IMG/VR virus record: IMGVR_UViG_3300044631_000738
Coordinates: 1-28,534 of that record
DNA from: a virus
Direction: 5' to 3' (one strand)
Length of the DNA stretch: 28,534 nucleotides
Both the position numbers and the translations under genes were made by a program. This document shows positions 7,169 to 15,096 of this stretch, in pieces. Positions within the stretch are counted from its first letter, which is position 1, and each line of letters begins with the position of its first letter. The notes below the pieces were generated by a model. The model did not search any database. It was not told where the DNA came from and saw only the letters and a program-made list of their open reading frames with translations.

Positions 7169-7922
7169 TGAGTTAGAATTAACTTTCATTCCACATGAAA
7201 AGACTGATGGTCTTTTGTCTCCAGAGCCATCATATAAAAAAATACCTCAATGGTATAGAGACCTAGCAAAACATTTTAATAGTAATGACTTAAAATCTTT
7301 ATGCCCAGTAAATGATAGAGGCGGAGACGGATCTAATGTTTCTACAAAGTTGTGCCTTCCGTTTCAAGACGCAATGTCCCTTGGGTACATGTATTTACTT
7401 GAAGATGATCTAGAGGTAAACCTTAGTGTATCTGGAAAACCATCTTTGTCTTGGAAAAAGAATTTTATGATGATGGACAAGAGACCACATGTTGATATGG
7501 CAATTCCAAAAGATGTTCATCCTATACAGTTTGGAGTTAAAATGCAGTGGTATTATGAAACACCTAAAGACTATTCTTTGTTAATGACAATGCCAATAAA
7601 CAGGCCAGACTTGCCATTCTGGGTTCCATCTGGGATAGTCGACTCTGATGTTTGGGGACTTCCTGCTTTTATACCATTCTTTATAAAAAAAGATTTTGAA
7701 GGAGTTATACCTATGGGAACACCAGTATTTCAGATGATACCTATAAAGAGGGAGTCCTGGAACTTGGTAGTAGATGATTCTTTTAAGGCAAGAGAAAAGC
7801 ATCAACTAATATCAGAAAATAGAAGGTCTGACATAACAGCACACTACAGAAAATTTGCATGGAGAAAAAAAGAATATGCAAAGTATAAAAAAGAACAGAT
7901 AAACAATAAAGGAGATAACTAA
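7158..7922 (+). CDS. Uncharacterised phage protein, DUF6065-like pattern
   Basis: A 254-residue protein. It has a SYKKIPQWYRDL opening, a KLCLPFQDAMSLGYMYLLEDD segment, then aromatic-rich strands and a basic Lys-rich tail (about 225-254). This pattern of I-P-x-W-Y, a conserved C-x-P-x-x-D-A and strand-rich centre recalls uncharacterised phage proteins (DUF6065-like) that often sit with glycosyltransferases and 2OG oxygenases. The assignment is from memory of the pattern only. Start overlaps the previous gene; its stop overlaps the next ATG (TAATG). Confidence 0.7.
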   Translation: MDDNELELTFIPHEKTDGLLSPEPSYKKIPQWYRDLAKHFNSNDLKSLCPVNDRGGDGSNVSTKLCLPFQDAMSLGYMYLLEDDLEVNLSVSGKPSLSWKKNFMMMDKRPHVDMAIPKDVHPIQFGVKMQWYYETPKDYSLLMTMPINRPDLPFWVPSGIVDSDVWGLPAFIPFFIKKDFEGVIPMGTPVFQMIPIKRESWNLVVDDSFKAREKHQLISENRRSDITAHYRKFAWRKKEYAKYKKEQINNKGDN

Positions 7923-8587
7923 TGCTGAACACAAATGGGTCTTTGTCTAATAGCAACAAAGAGCATAAGTTTTTTGAAAAATATCTAGACAACGATCTAG
8001 AAGAACTTGCTAGTTTTTTAGAAGAAAAGTATAAACTAATCGAAAGCGCTAAACTTCGTGGAGTTGCTACGATGGAAAATGATCCAGGATATTGGCTAGA
8101 CTCTGGAAGTTTATCTACTGTTAAGTGGAGAGAGTATAATGTTTTTCAACTTTATCATCCTTCTCTACACAAGTTGTACTCTGAACTATCAAAGACTGTT
8201 AAAGAAGCCTGTGAGTACTATGGCGTAGACTTTGACAAGCAGCAGTACTATGTTCAGGGATGGTTTAATATTAACAAGATAGGCAACGGAAAGTTAAACT
8301 GGCATGATCATGGTGCTCCAGGTGCTCCTAATTTCCACGGATACTACTGTGTAAAGGCTGAGCCATCAATCACATACTACAGACTGTTTGGTGATCCAAA
8401 TAGAGAGATTGCAAATCATAATATTGACAACAGAATGATTGTTTCTGAAATGGGACACCCACACGCACAAGGTGATTGGGATTGGTCTGGATCAAGAATT
8501 ACAGTTGCCTACGATATCCAGCCTCTTGAGTCTCTTATTAGGGGCGGTAGCCATACAATTGAGCAGCACTGGATTCCATTGTTGTAA
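7922..8587 (+). CDS. 2OG-Fe(II) oxygenase-like protein (TIGR02466 type)
   Basis: A 221-residue protein resembling the 2OG-Fe(II) oxygenases common in cyanophages. A helical N-terminus is followed by a beta-helix core with WFNINKIGNG, metal-ligand candidates His128-Asp-His130 (NWHDHG), a distal GHPHAQGD (His179/His181), and Arg192 in GSRITVAYDI as the 2-oxoglutarate contact. It likely hydroxylates a protein or sugar target in the cytoplasm; the substrate is unknown. ATG overlaps the previous stop and follows AAAGGAG. Confidence 0.72.
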   Translation: MLNTNGSLSNSNKEHKFFEKYLDNDLEELASFLEEKYKLIESAKLRGVATMENDPGYWLDSGSLSTVKWREYNVFQLYHPSLHKLYSELSKTVKEACEYYGVDFDKQQYYVQGWFNINKIGNGKLNWHDHGAPGAPNFHGYYCVKAEPSITYYRLFGDPNREIANHNIDNRMIVSEMGHPHAQGDWDWSGSRITVAYDIQPLESLIRGGSHTIEQHWIPLL

Positions 8588-8588
8588 A

Positions 8589-9422
8589 ATGAAAAAAATA
8601 TTAGTTTATTTTTATGGGTACAAAAGTAAGTTACTGCCACAAGCGGTAGAACAACTCATAAAAAATCAAAGTGGTCACAATGATATACATGTTGTAGTGT
8701 ACGATCAAACAAATGTATTAAGACCAGAGAAGTTTTTAGGGCTAGAGTATAATCACATTTATTGGGATAGTTTGGTATCTAGATTTAAATATCTTTATCT
8801 TTTGAAAAAAAGAAAAGGCTTTGATTTTTTTATGTACGTTGACGGTGCCAAAATGTTTGAAAAAGATTGGGATGTGGAGTTATTAAAGCATGACAATCAA
8901 ACAAGCATAATCTTATCAGGCAACCACAATATTGTATTTAATAAAGATAAATATAAGTTTTACCCAGAGTATAGAAAAGAAGAAATAAAAGAAGAAACCA
9001 AAACAAATTGGGTTGTTAAAGATTTTTTCTTTATGCCATTCAGTTTGCTTGAAGTTTTACCAGACATCTCAATATTCAAATATCATGGGGTAGAAGAATA
9101 CCTTTCGTTGTTTGCAGCACATGAAAACATCGATGTTATTGCTCTTCCAACTGGATTTACTATTGATGAAGAGCCTGACATAATAAAAAATGACTTTATT
9201 CCTTTTTCTTTATATCATAATTATACAAAGGTCATAGATTCTTTTAAGTCAAAAAATGAGTCTATGCCTGGGGTTCATGAACTTATGAATATTATTGACT
9301 ATGATTTTTCTAGTTTAGAGTATTTTCCATATAATAGAAATGATGTAGAATACATATATCTATCTAACCTAGATGCTATGGCTGAAAAAAGATTTCGTGA
9401 AGTACAGAACAGTATTTACTGA
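8589..9422 (+). CDS. Glycosyltransferase, GT-A fold (GlcNAc family-like)
   Basis: A 277-residue protein. A short beta strand (KKILVYFYGY) opens a Rossmann-like domain. The central SRFKYLYLLKKRKGFDFFMY then VDGAKMFEKDWD matches the GlcNAc-transferase layout in which a DxD-type motif is followed by W-D; here the motif reads VDGA, so the metal site is atypical. ATG 8589 is chosen because it follows the previous stop by one base. The product probably acts on a cell-surface or virion glycan with the neighbouring oxygenases and carbamoyltransferase. Confidence 0.7.
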   Translation: MKKILVYFYGYKSKLLPQAVEQLIKNQSGHNDIHVVVYDQTNVLRPEKFLGLEYNHIYWDSLVSRFKYLYLLKKRKGFDFFMYVDGAKMFEKDWDVELLKHDNQTSIILSGNHNIVFNKDKYKFYPEYRKEEIKEETKTNWVVKDFFFMPFSLLEVLPDISIFKYHGVEEYLSLFAAHENIDVIALPTGFTIDEEPDIIKNDFIPFSLYHNYTKVIDSFKSKNESMPGVHELMNIIDYDFSSLEYFPYNRNDVEYIYLSNLDAMAEKRFREVQNSIY

Positions 9423-9442
9423 TGAAAAGTTAAGGATAAGAA

Positions 9443-10006
9443 ATGATAACGGCTCCTGTAGTAATTAAAAACTTCATTACTCCTGAAGATGCACAAACAC
9501 TGATAGATGAGATTAATCATCCATCAGAAATAAACCCATACCCAGAGTACTATAAGACTAGATATGGTGGAACCGCATACCCATATAACAAAGTGGTCTT
9601 GGGGATTCAGAAAAAATATTCTCTATTGTCCAATGATATACATCAACGGCTTAATCCAGATGAAACAAAAAAAATACAAACATTTAAATCTTTTGGATCT
9701 GTCTGGGTACGGGGCAATTCTGGCAATGCACATATTGATGACCAAGCACCAGAAGAGTTTATTGAATACAGCACGGTAATATACCTTGATGATGATTTTA
9801 CTGGAGGAGAACTATACTTCCCAGGTTTAAATTTTACTTACAGGCCTGAAAAATATGATGGTATATTCTTTATAAGTGACGGAGACTTATGGAGACATGG
9901 TATATCTGAAATAGAAAGTGGACACAGAACCACCCTGCTTTATATGCACACAACGCAAACAGAGCACTCAGATGGGTATGTAATTGTTGACCCAGACCTT
10001 AACTAA
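9443..10006 (+). CDS. 2OG-Fe(II) oxygenase, prolyl 4-hydroxylase-like
   Basis: A 187-residue protein with a full iron and 2-oxoglutarate site: His97 and Asp99 (AHIDD), the conserved YLDDDFTGGELYFP strand, His152 (WRHGIS) and Arg162 (GHRTTLLY). It starts with the NFITPEDAQTL helix usual for this family. AAGGA precedes ATG 9443. Its sequence differs clearly from the oxygenase two genes upstream and from the two near 25-27 kb, so four distinct oxygenase-type domains occur in 20 kb. Confidence 0.85.
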   Translation: MITAPVVIKNFITPEDAQTLIDEINHPSEINPYPEYYKTRYGGTAYPYNKVVLGIQKKYSLLSNDIHQRLNPDETKKIQTFKSFGSVWVRGNSGNAHIDDQAPEEFIEYSTVIYLDDDFTGGELYFPGLNFTYRPEKYDGIFFISDGDLWRHGISEIESGHRTTLLYMHTTQTEHSDGYVIVDPDLN

Positions 10007-10010
10007 AATC

Positions 10011-10097
10011 ATGAAAAACATAATAAAAAAAATTAGGATATACTTTATACTAAGGGAAATTAGAAAAAATGAAAAGAAAAATAAATATTTATATTAA
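10011..10097 (+). CDS. 28-residue basic peptide
   Basis: ATG 10011 lies four bases after the oxygenase stop; the frame reads MKNIIKKIRIYFILREIRKN and ends in KKNKYLY. It is strongly basic and could form one amphipathic helix. Its stop overlaps the ribosome site (TAAGGA) of the carbamoyltransferase, so it may mainly couple translation. No ribosome site of its own is clear. Similar basic microgenes occur in cyanophage decoration cassettes. Confidence 0.45.
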   Translation: MKNIIKKIRIYFILREIRKNEKKNKYLY

Positions 10098-10106
10098 GGA
10101 AACAAT

Positions 10107-11531
10107 GTGATAATTCTTGGAGTAAACGAAACATCTCATGATGCCTCAGTGTCATTGATTAAAGATGGCGAAATACTTTTTTCAGGGCATGCAGAAAGGT
10201 ATAGCAAACAAAAAAATGATTGGTATGTGAATGATAGTTTAATAAAAGATGCTTTGCAGTATGGTACACCAGATAGCATTGCCTACTATGAAAAGCCCTT
10301 TCTAAAGGCTTCCAGGCTGGCTTTAAGAGGTGGTTCTGGAGAGTGGAAGCCAAGGTTTGATATACCTGGTGTTCCAAGGAAGTCTTTTAGCCATCACTAT
10401 TCTCACGCAGCAGCAGGGTACTACACAAGTTCCTTTAATGATGCTGTCATAGTTGTGCTAGATGCTATTGGAGAATACAATACCTCAACAATTTGGGCTG
10501 GACAAGGAGACAACATAAGTCTTAAGTATAAGAAAAACTATCCTGTTAGTTTTGGACTATTTTATTCAGCATTTACACAACTAATAGGTCTTATGCCAAA
10601 CCAAGAAGAATATATTATGATGGGCATGGCAGCCTATGGAAACAAAGAACGGTATGCAAGTAAGGTTTCTAACTACTTCATTAGACACGATATGCAGAAG
10701 TATAATTTTCACAAGGGAATAATTGATTGGGATGAACCAATAACAGAAAAAGACAAATTTGATATAGCAGCAGCAGTTCAATATGTTTATGAGTTGAGGC
10801 TTGCAGAGTTTATGATGATGGCTAAAAAGATAACTGGAAAAACTAACCTTGTATTTATGGGTGGCTGTGCACTCAACTCTTCAGCCAACACATTGCTATG
10901 GAATATCTTTGATATGGTTTGGATTATGCCAAACCCAGGAGATGCTGGTAGTTCTTTAGGTGCAGCAGCAGCCCTATATGGAAAACATATTGATTGGAAG
11001 AGCCCCTACCTTGGATACGACCTTGGAGGAGAGTATCCAGTCCAGCAAATTGTGGACGGTATACTAAAGGATGGAATCGTAGCAGTAGCATCAGGAAGAG
11101 CAGAGTATGGTCCAAGAGCATTAGGAAATAGATCAATCCTTGCCGATCCAAGAGACCCCAACATTAAAGACAAAGTTAATAGAATTAAGCAGAGAGAACT
11201 CTTTAGACCATTTGCTCCAGTAGTTATGGAAGAGTGTGCATCTAAGTGGTTTGATATGGACTTTACAAGCCCATATATGCAGTATACGGTCAAGTGCCTT
11301 CAGCCTGAGAAGATACCTTCTGTGGTCCATGCAGATGGAACATCAAGAGTTCAGACTGTAAATAAAAATCAGCACCGTGGGCTCTGGAGAGCAATCAATA
11401 AATTTTATCTTGAAACTGGTGTGCCAGTCTTACTAAACACTAGTCTTAATATAAAAGGTCAACCACTTCTTAATGATGAAATTGATATTATTAAGTGGGA
11501 AAAGGAATACAATTTCAAGATCTGTAGGTAG
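10107..11531 (+). CDS. Carbamoyltransferase, NodU/CmcH family
   Basis: Predicted to transfer carbamoyl groups from carbamoyl phosphate to a hydroxyl on a sugar or similar acceptor, via a carbamoyl-AMP intermediate as known for the family. 474 residues, a little shorter than bacterial NodU. N-terminal GVNETSHDASVSLIKDG, SHHYSHAAAGYYTSSF, FMGGCALNSSAN, GDAGSSLGAA, and the YrdC-like C-terminal markers AEYGPRALGNRSILADPR and LFRPFAPVV with VLLNTSLN are all present. GTG 10107 is chosen with AAGGA seven bases upstream; an overlapping ATG at 10105 is out of frame. Last gene of the decoration cassette. Confidence 0.9.
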   Translation: MIILGVNETSHDASVSLIKDGEILFSGHAERYSKQKNDWYVNDSLIKDALQYGTPDSIAYYEKPFLKASRLALRGGSGEWKPRFDIPGVPRKSFSHHYSHAAAGYYTSSFNDAVIVVLDAIGEYNTSTIWAGQGDNISLKYKKNYPVSFGLFYSAFTQLIGLMPNQEEYIMMGMAAYGNKERYASKVSNYFIRHDMQKYNFHKGIIDWDEPITEKDKFDIAAAVQYVYELRLAEFMMMAKKITGKTNLVFMGGCALNSSANTLLWNIFDMVWIMPNPGDAGSSLGAAAALYGKHIDWKSPYLGYDLGGEYPVQQIVDGILKDGIVAVASGRAEYGPRALGNRSILADPRDPNIKDKVNRIKQRELFRPFAPVVMEECASKWFDMDFTSPYMQYTVKCLQPEKIPSVVHADGTSRVQTVNKNQHRGLWRAINKFYLETGVPVLLNTSLNIKGQPLLNDEIDIIKWEKEYNFKICR

Positions 11532-11532
11532 G

Positions 11533-11541
11533 TGCTATAAT
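11533..11541 (+). promoter_or_regulatory. Extended -10 promoter (TGCTATAAT) for the lysis gene
   Basis: TGC-TATAAT begins two bases after the carbamoyltransferase stop. The predicted start near 11548 leaves a short leader with AAGGAGG in front of ATG 11568. No strong -35 box is visible. Confidence 0.65.
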
Positions 11542-11567
11542 AGTATAAGAGAAAAAGGAGGCCACAC

Positions 11568-12221
11568 ATGGCAGCAAAAGGTAGTCTAGAAGCAATCATA
11601 GAGATTGCAAAGAAAGAAGTGGGCACAATCGAAGGCCCAAAGGATAATGAAACAAAGTACGGTGCATGGATCAAGGTTAACTTCCAACCATGGTGCCAAT
11701 CTTTTGTTTCTTGGTGTGCATTTACAGCGGGAGTTAAGTCATTCCCTAAGTCAGCATCAACAGTAGCAGCAGCAGACTGGTTCAAGAAGGCAGAGCGTTG
11801 GTCAGATGCTCGTAACGATGACCCACAAGCAGGAGACTGGATTTATTTTGATTTCCCAGATGATGGTGTAAATCGTATTTCACATGTTGGTCTTTGCATT
11901 AAGAACAATGGCGATGGAACAATCCAAGTTATTGAGGGAAATACTTCAGGAACTGCAAAGGGAGACCAGCGCAACGGCGGAATGTGCGTAGAGAAGACTC
12001 GTGCATACGTAAAGAATAACAAGAAGAAGTTAGTCAACGCTGTAGTTGGTTGGGGTCGTCCAGTTTATACTGGTGAAGAAAATGCTCCATTACTAAACAA
12101 GGTGGCAGCAACCGCAACAACACCAGCAAAGGCCACATCAGCAGATGCTGCGAAGAAGTCTGCAAAGCCTACTACAAAGAAGTCTTCTGGTGGCGGAGGA
12201 AAGGGTAGTGTGGCCCTATAA
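11568..12221 (+). CDS. CHAP-domain endolysin
   Basis: Peptidoglycan amidase or endopeptidase of 217 residues. The CHAP domain covers about residues 5-160: nucleophile Cys43 in PWCQSFVSWC, His106 in SHVGLC and Glu123/Asn125 in IEGN. A Thr/Ala/Lys-rich linker and a Gly-rich basic tail (about 170-217) replace a typical cell-wall-binding domain, and could bind the wall electrostatically. No signal peptide, so release needs a holin. The holin-like gene at 17770 and the small DUF2061 protein directly downstream are candidates. The stop overlaps the next ATG. Confidence 0.88.
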   Translation: MAAKGSLEAIIEIAKKEVGTIEGPKDNETKYGAWIKVNFQPWCQSFVSWCAFTAGVKSFPKSASTVAAADWFKKAERWSDARNDDPQAGDWIYFDFPDDGVNRISHVGLCIKNNGDGTIQVIEGNTSGTAKGDQRNGGMCVEKTRAYVKNNKKKLVNAVVGWGRPVYTGEENAPLLNKVAATATTPAKATSADAAKKSAKPTTKKSSGGGGKGSVAL

Positions 12222-12421
12222 TGGAATCAACCAAAAGAACACTACTTAAGACAGCAAGTTGGGAAACATTTCATCTTGTTGGTGTCGCTGGAGTAATATA
12301 TCTGTTTACTGGTGAGTGGGAGTATGCAAGTCTTGGTGCTCTCATTTATATTGGATGGGAAGCACTTGGCTATTTCTTGCATGAAAGAGTATGGGTTAAG
12401 TTTGGAAAGAGTGTAAAATAA
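12221..12421 (+). CDS. DUF2061 membrane protein, first copy
   Basis: A 66-residue protein with two membrane helices. The family pattern K-T-A-S-W-E near the start and ALGYFLHERVW at the end matches DUF2061 (xxKTxxWRxxx...YYLHERxW). The usual R in TWR is E here. ATG overlaps the endolysin stop (TAATG), so the two are translationally coupled, which hints at a role at the membrane during lysis. A second copy lies at 14486. Confidence 0.8.
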   Translation: MESTKRTLLKTASWETFHLVGVAGVIYLFTGEWEYASLGALIYIGWEALGYFLHERVWVKFGKSVK

Positions 12422-12531
12422 TGCGTATTAAAATAATTAGAGCAGTGGTTAAACTACTTGGTTATGAGTGGGGTGGAGATAAACTCAATGCTCCTATCTG
12501 GACTGTAAAAGAAAAGAAAAAATCTAAGTAA
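12421..12531 (+). CDS. 36-residue basic protein
   Basis: The frame starts in the previous stop (TAATG) and its own stop abuts the next ATG (TAAATG). A hydrophobic-basic N-terminal helix (MRIKIIRAVVKLLGYEW) is followed by a Lys-rich end. The exact coupling on both sides argues for a real gene. Function unknown. Confidence 0.6.
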   Translation: MRIKIIRAVVKLLGYEWGGDKLNAPIWTVKEKKKSK

Positions 12532-12717
12532 ATGGCATTATACGAATACGATTGTATGCCTTGCGGTCAAAGGTATACAAAAGAAAGATCAATCAAAGAA
12601 GACGACCCAGGGTACGGTTGCGAAACTTGCAATCTGCCTCTGGTTCGTGTATACTCTAATGTAGGAGCAGTATTCAACGGTAGTGGATTTTATTCAACAG
12701 ATAACAGAAAAAGATGA
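12532..12717 (+). CDS. FmdB-type zinc ribbon protein
   Basis: A 61-residue protein beginning MALYEYDCMPCGQRYTKERS, the classic start of FmdB/Zn-ribbon_8 proteins, with C8-x2-C11 and C30-x2-C33 as zinc ligands and the GSGFYSTD ending. Such proteins are common in actinobacteria; the phage role is unknown, possibly transcriptional. It overlaps the next gene by four bases (ATGA). Confidence 0.85.
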   Translation: MALYEYDCMPCGQRYTKERSIKEDDPGYGCETCNLPLVRVYSNVGAVFNGSGFYSTDNRKR

Positions 12718-13325
12718 TAACAAGCATACCAGATGGGCAAATATGTCAGTCTTTTGACCCTATGATGTTTTTGCCTGAGAAGACATTAAACATAATTAAT
12801 GTTACTCAGAATGCAAACACATCCTGTGTTGCACCAGCATATGTATATATTGAGGGTACCCATGGTAAAAAATTCTTGTGTGACTATCATTATTATTATG
12901 AGATGAACATGACAAGAACAGGTGGTAACCAAGAAATTGCTGCGTCCTGGAAAGAAATACAGCAGTTTATAATTGATGAAAGAGAAAGGGTAAAAGATAC
13001 CTTTGCTAAAGATATAACGACAACAGAAACATTAGGGTTTAAATGTTCTATTTATAGCACACACAAGCCAAGTTTGGTTTGTACCGCTGATGCACTTGTA
13101 AAGGTAACTCCCACAAAGTACGTTGATGGAAAGATAAACTTTACAAAGACTAATGATTTTAATAACAATCATGGTATTTTTTATTGCAATTTTCATTTTA
13201 GAAAAAACTACTACAGATATTATAGCAATGGCGTAAGGTATGAAGATTTCCACAATATCTTAGATGAAAGATACAGGATGAATATTACGATTGCCGAAGA
13301 GTCCTTAAATTTAGAGTGTGTATAG
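12714..13325 (+). CDS. Two degenerate DUF7455-like zinc repeats
   Basis: A 203-residue protein that seems to contain two diverged copies of the small zinc protein found at 13422. The first has SCVAPAYVYIEG and FLCDYHYYYEMN followed by FIIDERERV, the second VCTADALVKV and FYCNFHFRKN followed by ILDERYRM. In both repeats the first Cys of the C-x2-C pair is missing (Asn and Ser instead), so zinc binding is probably altered. Starts within the previous gene (ATGA overlap). Confidence 0.65.
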   Translation: MITSIPDGQICQSFDPMMFLPEKTLNIINVTQNANTSCVAPAYVYIEGTHGKKFLCDYHYYYEMNMTRTGGNQEIAASWKEIQQFIIDERERVKDTFAKDITTTETLGFKCSIYSTHKPSLVCTADALVKVTPTKYVDGKINFTKTNDFNNNHGIFYCNFHFRKNYYRYYSNGVRYEDFHNILDERYRMNITIAEESLNLECV

Positions 13326-13332
13326 CATAAAC

Positions 13333-13361
13333 TTGACACAGCCATGAAACTGTTGTACAAT
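13333..13361 (+). promoter_or_regulatory. Consensus-like promoter for the zinc-protein/APS-kinase operon
   Basis: TTGACA (13333-13338), 17-base spacer, TACAAT (13356-13361). The predicted start near 13368 gives an AT-rich leader of about 54 bases to ATG 13422. A TATACT at 13416-13421 directly abuts the ATG and is too close to serve it. Confidence 0.75.
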
Positions 13362-13421
13362 TAGGTATAAGAAAATTTTTAATAATTTTATTCAACTAAC
13401 ACAGGAAAGATAGAGTATACT

Positions 13422-13679
13422 ATGAAGACTATGATTAAATCAGAGGATCAGGTAAAAGAGTGGGTCCTAAAGGCTACAGACAGATGTGATTCCTGTGCTG
13501 CAGAAGCATTGGTACAGATTACTGGGCTTAACGGAGACCTTATGTTTTGTGGTCATCACTATAACAAGATTATGAACAACCCTAAAAGTTATAAAAAAAT
13601 GATGTCATTTATGATTACCGTCATAGATGAAAGAGATAAGTTAATTGAAAATAAAGCAAAGGAAGAGCCACACGCATGA
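13422..13679 (+). CDS. DUF7455-like small zinc protein
   Basis: An 85-residue protein with DRCDSCAAEALVQITGLNGD and LMFCGHHYNKI: a C-x2-C pair and a C-x2-H pair, the pattern of actinobacterial and actinophage DUF7455 proteins. A helical tail (MITVIDERDKLIE) follows. First gene after a strong promoter; its end overlaps the APS-kinase fusion start by four bases (ATGA). At least three relatives occur in the window. Function unknown. Confidence 0.8.
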   Translation: MKTMIKSEDQVKEWVLKATDRCDSCAAEALVQITGLNGDLMFCGHHYNKIMNNPKSYKKMMSFMITVIDERDKLIENKAKEEPHA

Positions 13680-14437
13680 TTATTCAAATTATTGGACTGC
13701 CAGGATCTGGGAAAACAGAACTAGCCAAGGCCCTAAAAGAACGCATTAACGCTATTCATCTCAATGCAGATGAGGTTCGTGCAACAGTTAATTCAGACTT
13801 GGGGTTTGCACCAGAAGATAGACTAGAACAGTCTCGTCGCATGGGCGAGATGGCTCGTCTAATTTCCAAGCAAGGGGTTGCTCCAGTCATTGTTGACTTT
13901 GTTTGTCCAACAGACCTAACTCGTGTAGCATTTGGTAATCCAGACATTTTGGTATTCATGGACACCATTGCAGAGGGTCGCTTTGAAGACACTAATAAAA
14001 TGTTTGAACGACCAACAGATTTTGATGTATCTTTTATTAGTCACAACTTAGATGCAGAAGCAAAGGCATCTCACATCATTGATAAGTTTAGTCTTCATGA
14101 TTGGTCTGCACCTACAACTCTCATGCTGGGTAGGTATCAGCCTTGGCACGAAGGTCACCACGCCCTTTACAAAGAGGCTGGTAAGAGAACTGAGCAAGTG
14201 CTTCTTGGAGTACGTAATACCTACAACACAAGTGAGAAGGATCCACTTAAGTTTGATCAGGTAAAAGAATATATTGCCAAGGACGACTTTATGGATGGTG
14301 CATTAGTATTAAGACTACCCAACATTACCAATATCGTATATGGTCGTGATGTAGGATATAAAATTGAGCAAGTAGATTTGGGGGCAGACATTCATGCTAT
14401 ATCGGCTACGCAAAAGCGTAAAGAGATGGGTATCTAA
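13676..14437 (+). CDS. APS-kinase-like / HxGH nucleotidyltransferase fusion
   Basis: A 253-residue two-domain enzyme. Residues 1-140 match adenylylsulfate kinase (CysC): P-loop GLPGSGKT (7-14), LNADEVRATVNSDLGFAPED and DRLEQSRRMGEMARL. Residues 145-253 are a cytidylyltransferase-like domain with GRYQPWHEGH (His158, His161) and ISATQKRKEM, closest in style to NMN adenylyltransferases (NadM/NadR) and not to ATP sulfurylase, which has QxRNPxHxxH. The kinase-first order is opposite to NadR. Either it makes PAPS from sulfate (supporting the sulfotransferases) or it is an NAD-salvage or other nucleotide enzyme. Domain calls are firm; the reaction is not. Confidence 0.8.
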   Translation: MIIQIIGLPGSGKTELAKALKERINAIHLNADEVRATVNSDLGFAPEDRLEQSRRMGEMARLISKQGVAPVIVDFVCPTDLTRVAFGNPDILVFMDTIAEGRFEDTNKMFERPTDFDVSFISHNLDAEAKASHIIDKFSLHDWSAPTTLMLGRYQPWHEGHHALYKEAGKRTEQVLLGVRNTYNTSEKDPLKFDQVKEYIAKDDFMDGALVLRLPNITNIVYGRDVGYKIEQVDLGADIHAISATQKRKEMGI

Positions 14438-14489
14438 GGTTTGGAACATAATCAGTAAAGGTCCTAAAAATATGGAGTGGCCAGCATGA
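14394..14489 (+). CDS. Overlapping 31-residue basic Trp-rich peptide
   Basis: A +1-frame ORF inside the end of the fusion gene. ATG 14394 follows a GGGGG run at 14380-14384, and its TGA overlaps the next start (ATGA). The product begins MLYRLRKSVKRWVSKVWNII and is basic with an amphipathic helix pattern. The coupled ending supports translation, but most of the frame is constrained by the overlapping gene. Confidence 0.4.
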   Translation: MLYRLRKSVKRWVSKVWNIISKGPKNMEWPA

Positions 14490-14689
14490 ATGTATCTAAA
14501 CAAAGATCAGCACTAAAGGCTATTACATGGCGTATAATTGGAACAGCAGATACATTTGCTATTGCTTGGCTTATAACCAAAGAGCCAGTTACAGCAGGTG
14601 CAATCGCAAGTTTCGAGGTAGTTACAAAGACAATCCTTTATTACTTCCATGAGCGTGGTTGGAATAAAGTTAAATGGGGGAGAAAATAA
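14486..14689 (+). CDS. DUF2061 membrane protein, second copy
   Basis: A 67-residue protein with the full DUF2061 signature: LKAITWRIIGTADTFAIAWL, then KTILYYFHERGWNKV. Two membrane helices. ATG 14486 is preferred over GTG 14477 because GGAG lies eight bases before it. It keeps the TWR motif lost in the copy at 12221, so the two are diverged paralogues. Stop overlaps the nuclease ATG. Confidence 0.85.
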   Translation: MNVSKQRSALKAITWRIIGTADTFAIAWLITKEPVTAGAIASFEVVTKTILYYFHERGWNKVKWGRK

Positions 14690-15096
14690 TGTTTGAATAT
14701 TATGTAAAGAAAGTAACAAAGGTCGTTGATGGAGATACAATCGATGTCGATATTGATTTAGGGTTTGACATTTCTTTTAGTTCAAGAGTAAGACTGGCTG
14801 GTATTGATACCCCTGAGTCTCGCACTACAGACAAGGCTGAAAAGGTCTTAGGACTGGAAGCAAAGGCTTATTTGAAGGCTGCTATTGATTCTGCCAAGGT
14901 TGTCGTTATCAAGACAGAGAAGATGAACTCGTCTGAAAAGTATGGTCGTATTTTGGGATGGGTTTACCTTGACGGAGACACCGTTTCTCTTAATGACAAG
15001 ATGATTAATGATGGTCACGCCTGGGGCTATATGGGAGAGACAAAGGTTAAGGACTTTGATGCACTTGCTAAGGCTAGAAAGAAATCTGGAAAGTGA
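14689..15096 (+). CDS. SNase-like thermonuclease
   Basis: A 135-residue staphylococcal-nuclease-fold protein. VVDGDTIDVDIDLGF, VRLAGIDTPE and KYGRILGWVY carry the calcium and catalytic residues Asp21, Arg35, Asp40, Glu43 and Arg87, which by chance have the same numbers as in the staphylococcal enzyme. No signal peptide, so it acts in the cytoplasm, perhaps on host nucleic acid. ATG overlaps the previous stop; the next gene starts within its end. Confidence 0.88.
   Translation: MFEYYVKKVTKVVDGDTIDVDIDLGFDISFSSRVRLAGIDTPESRTTDKAEKVLGLEAKAYLKAAIDSAKVVVIKTEKMNSSEKYGRILGWVYLDGDTVSLNDKMINDGHAWGYMGETKVKDFDALAKARKKSGK

Noticed and set aside
13416-13421. TATACT as -10 box for the zinc protein at 13422
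   Set aside because: It touches the start codon, leaving no room for a transcript start; the TTGACA-17-TACAAT upstream is better.
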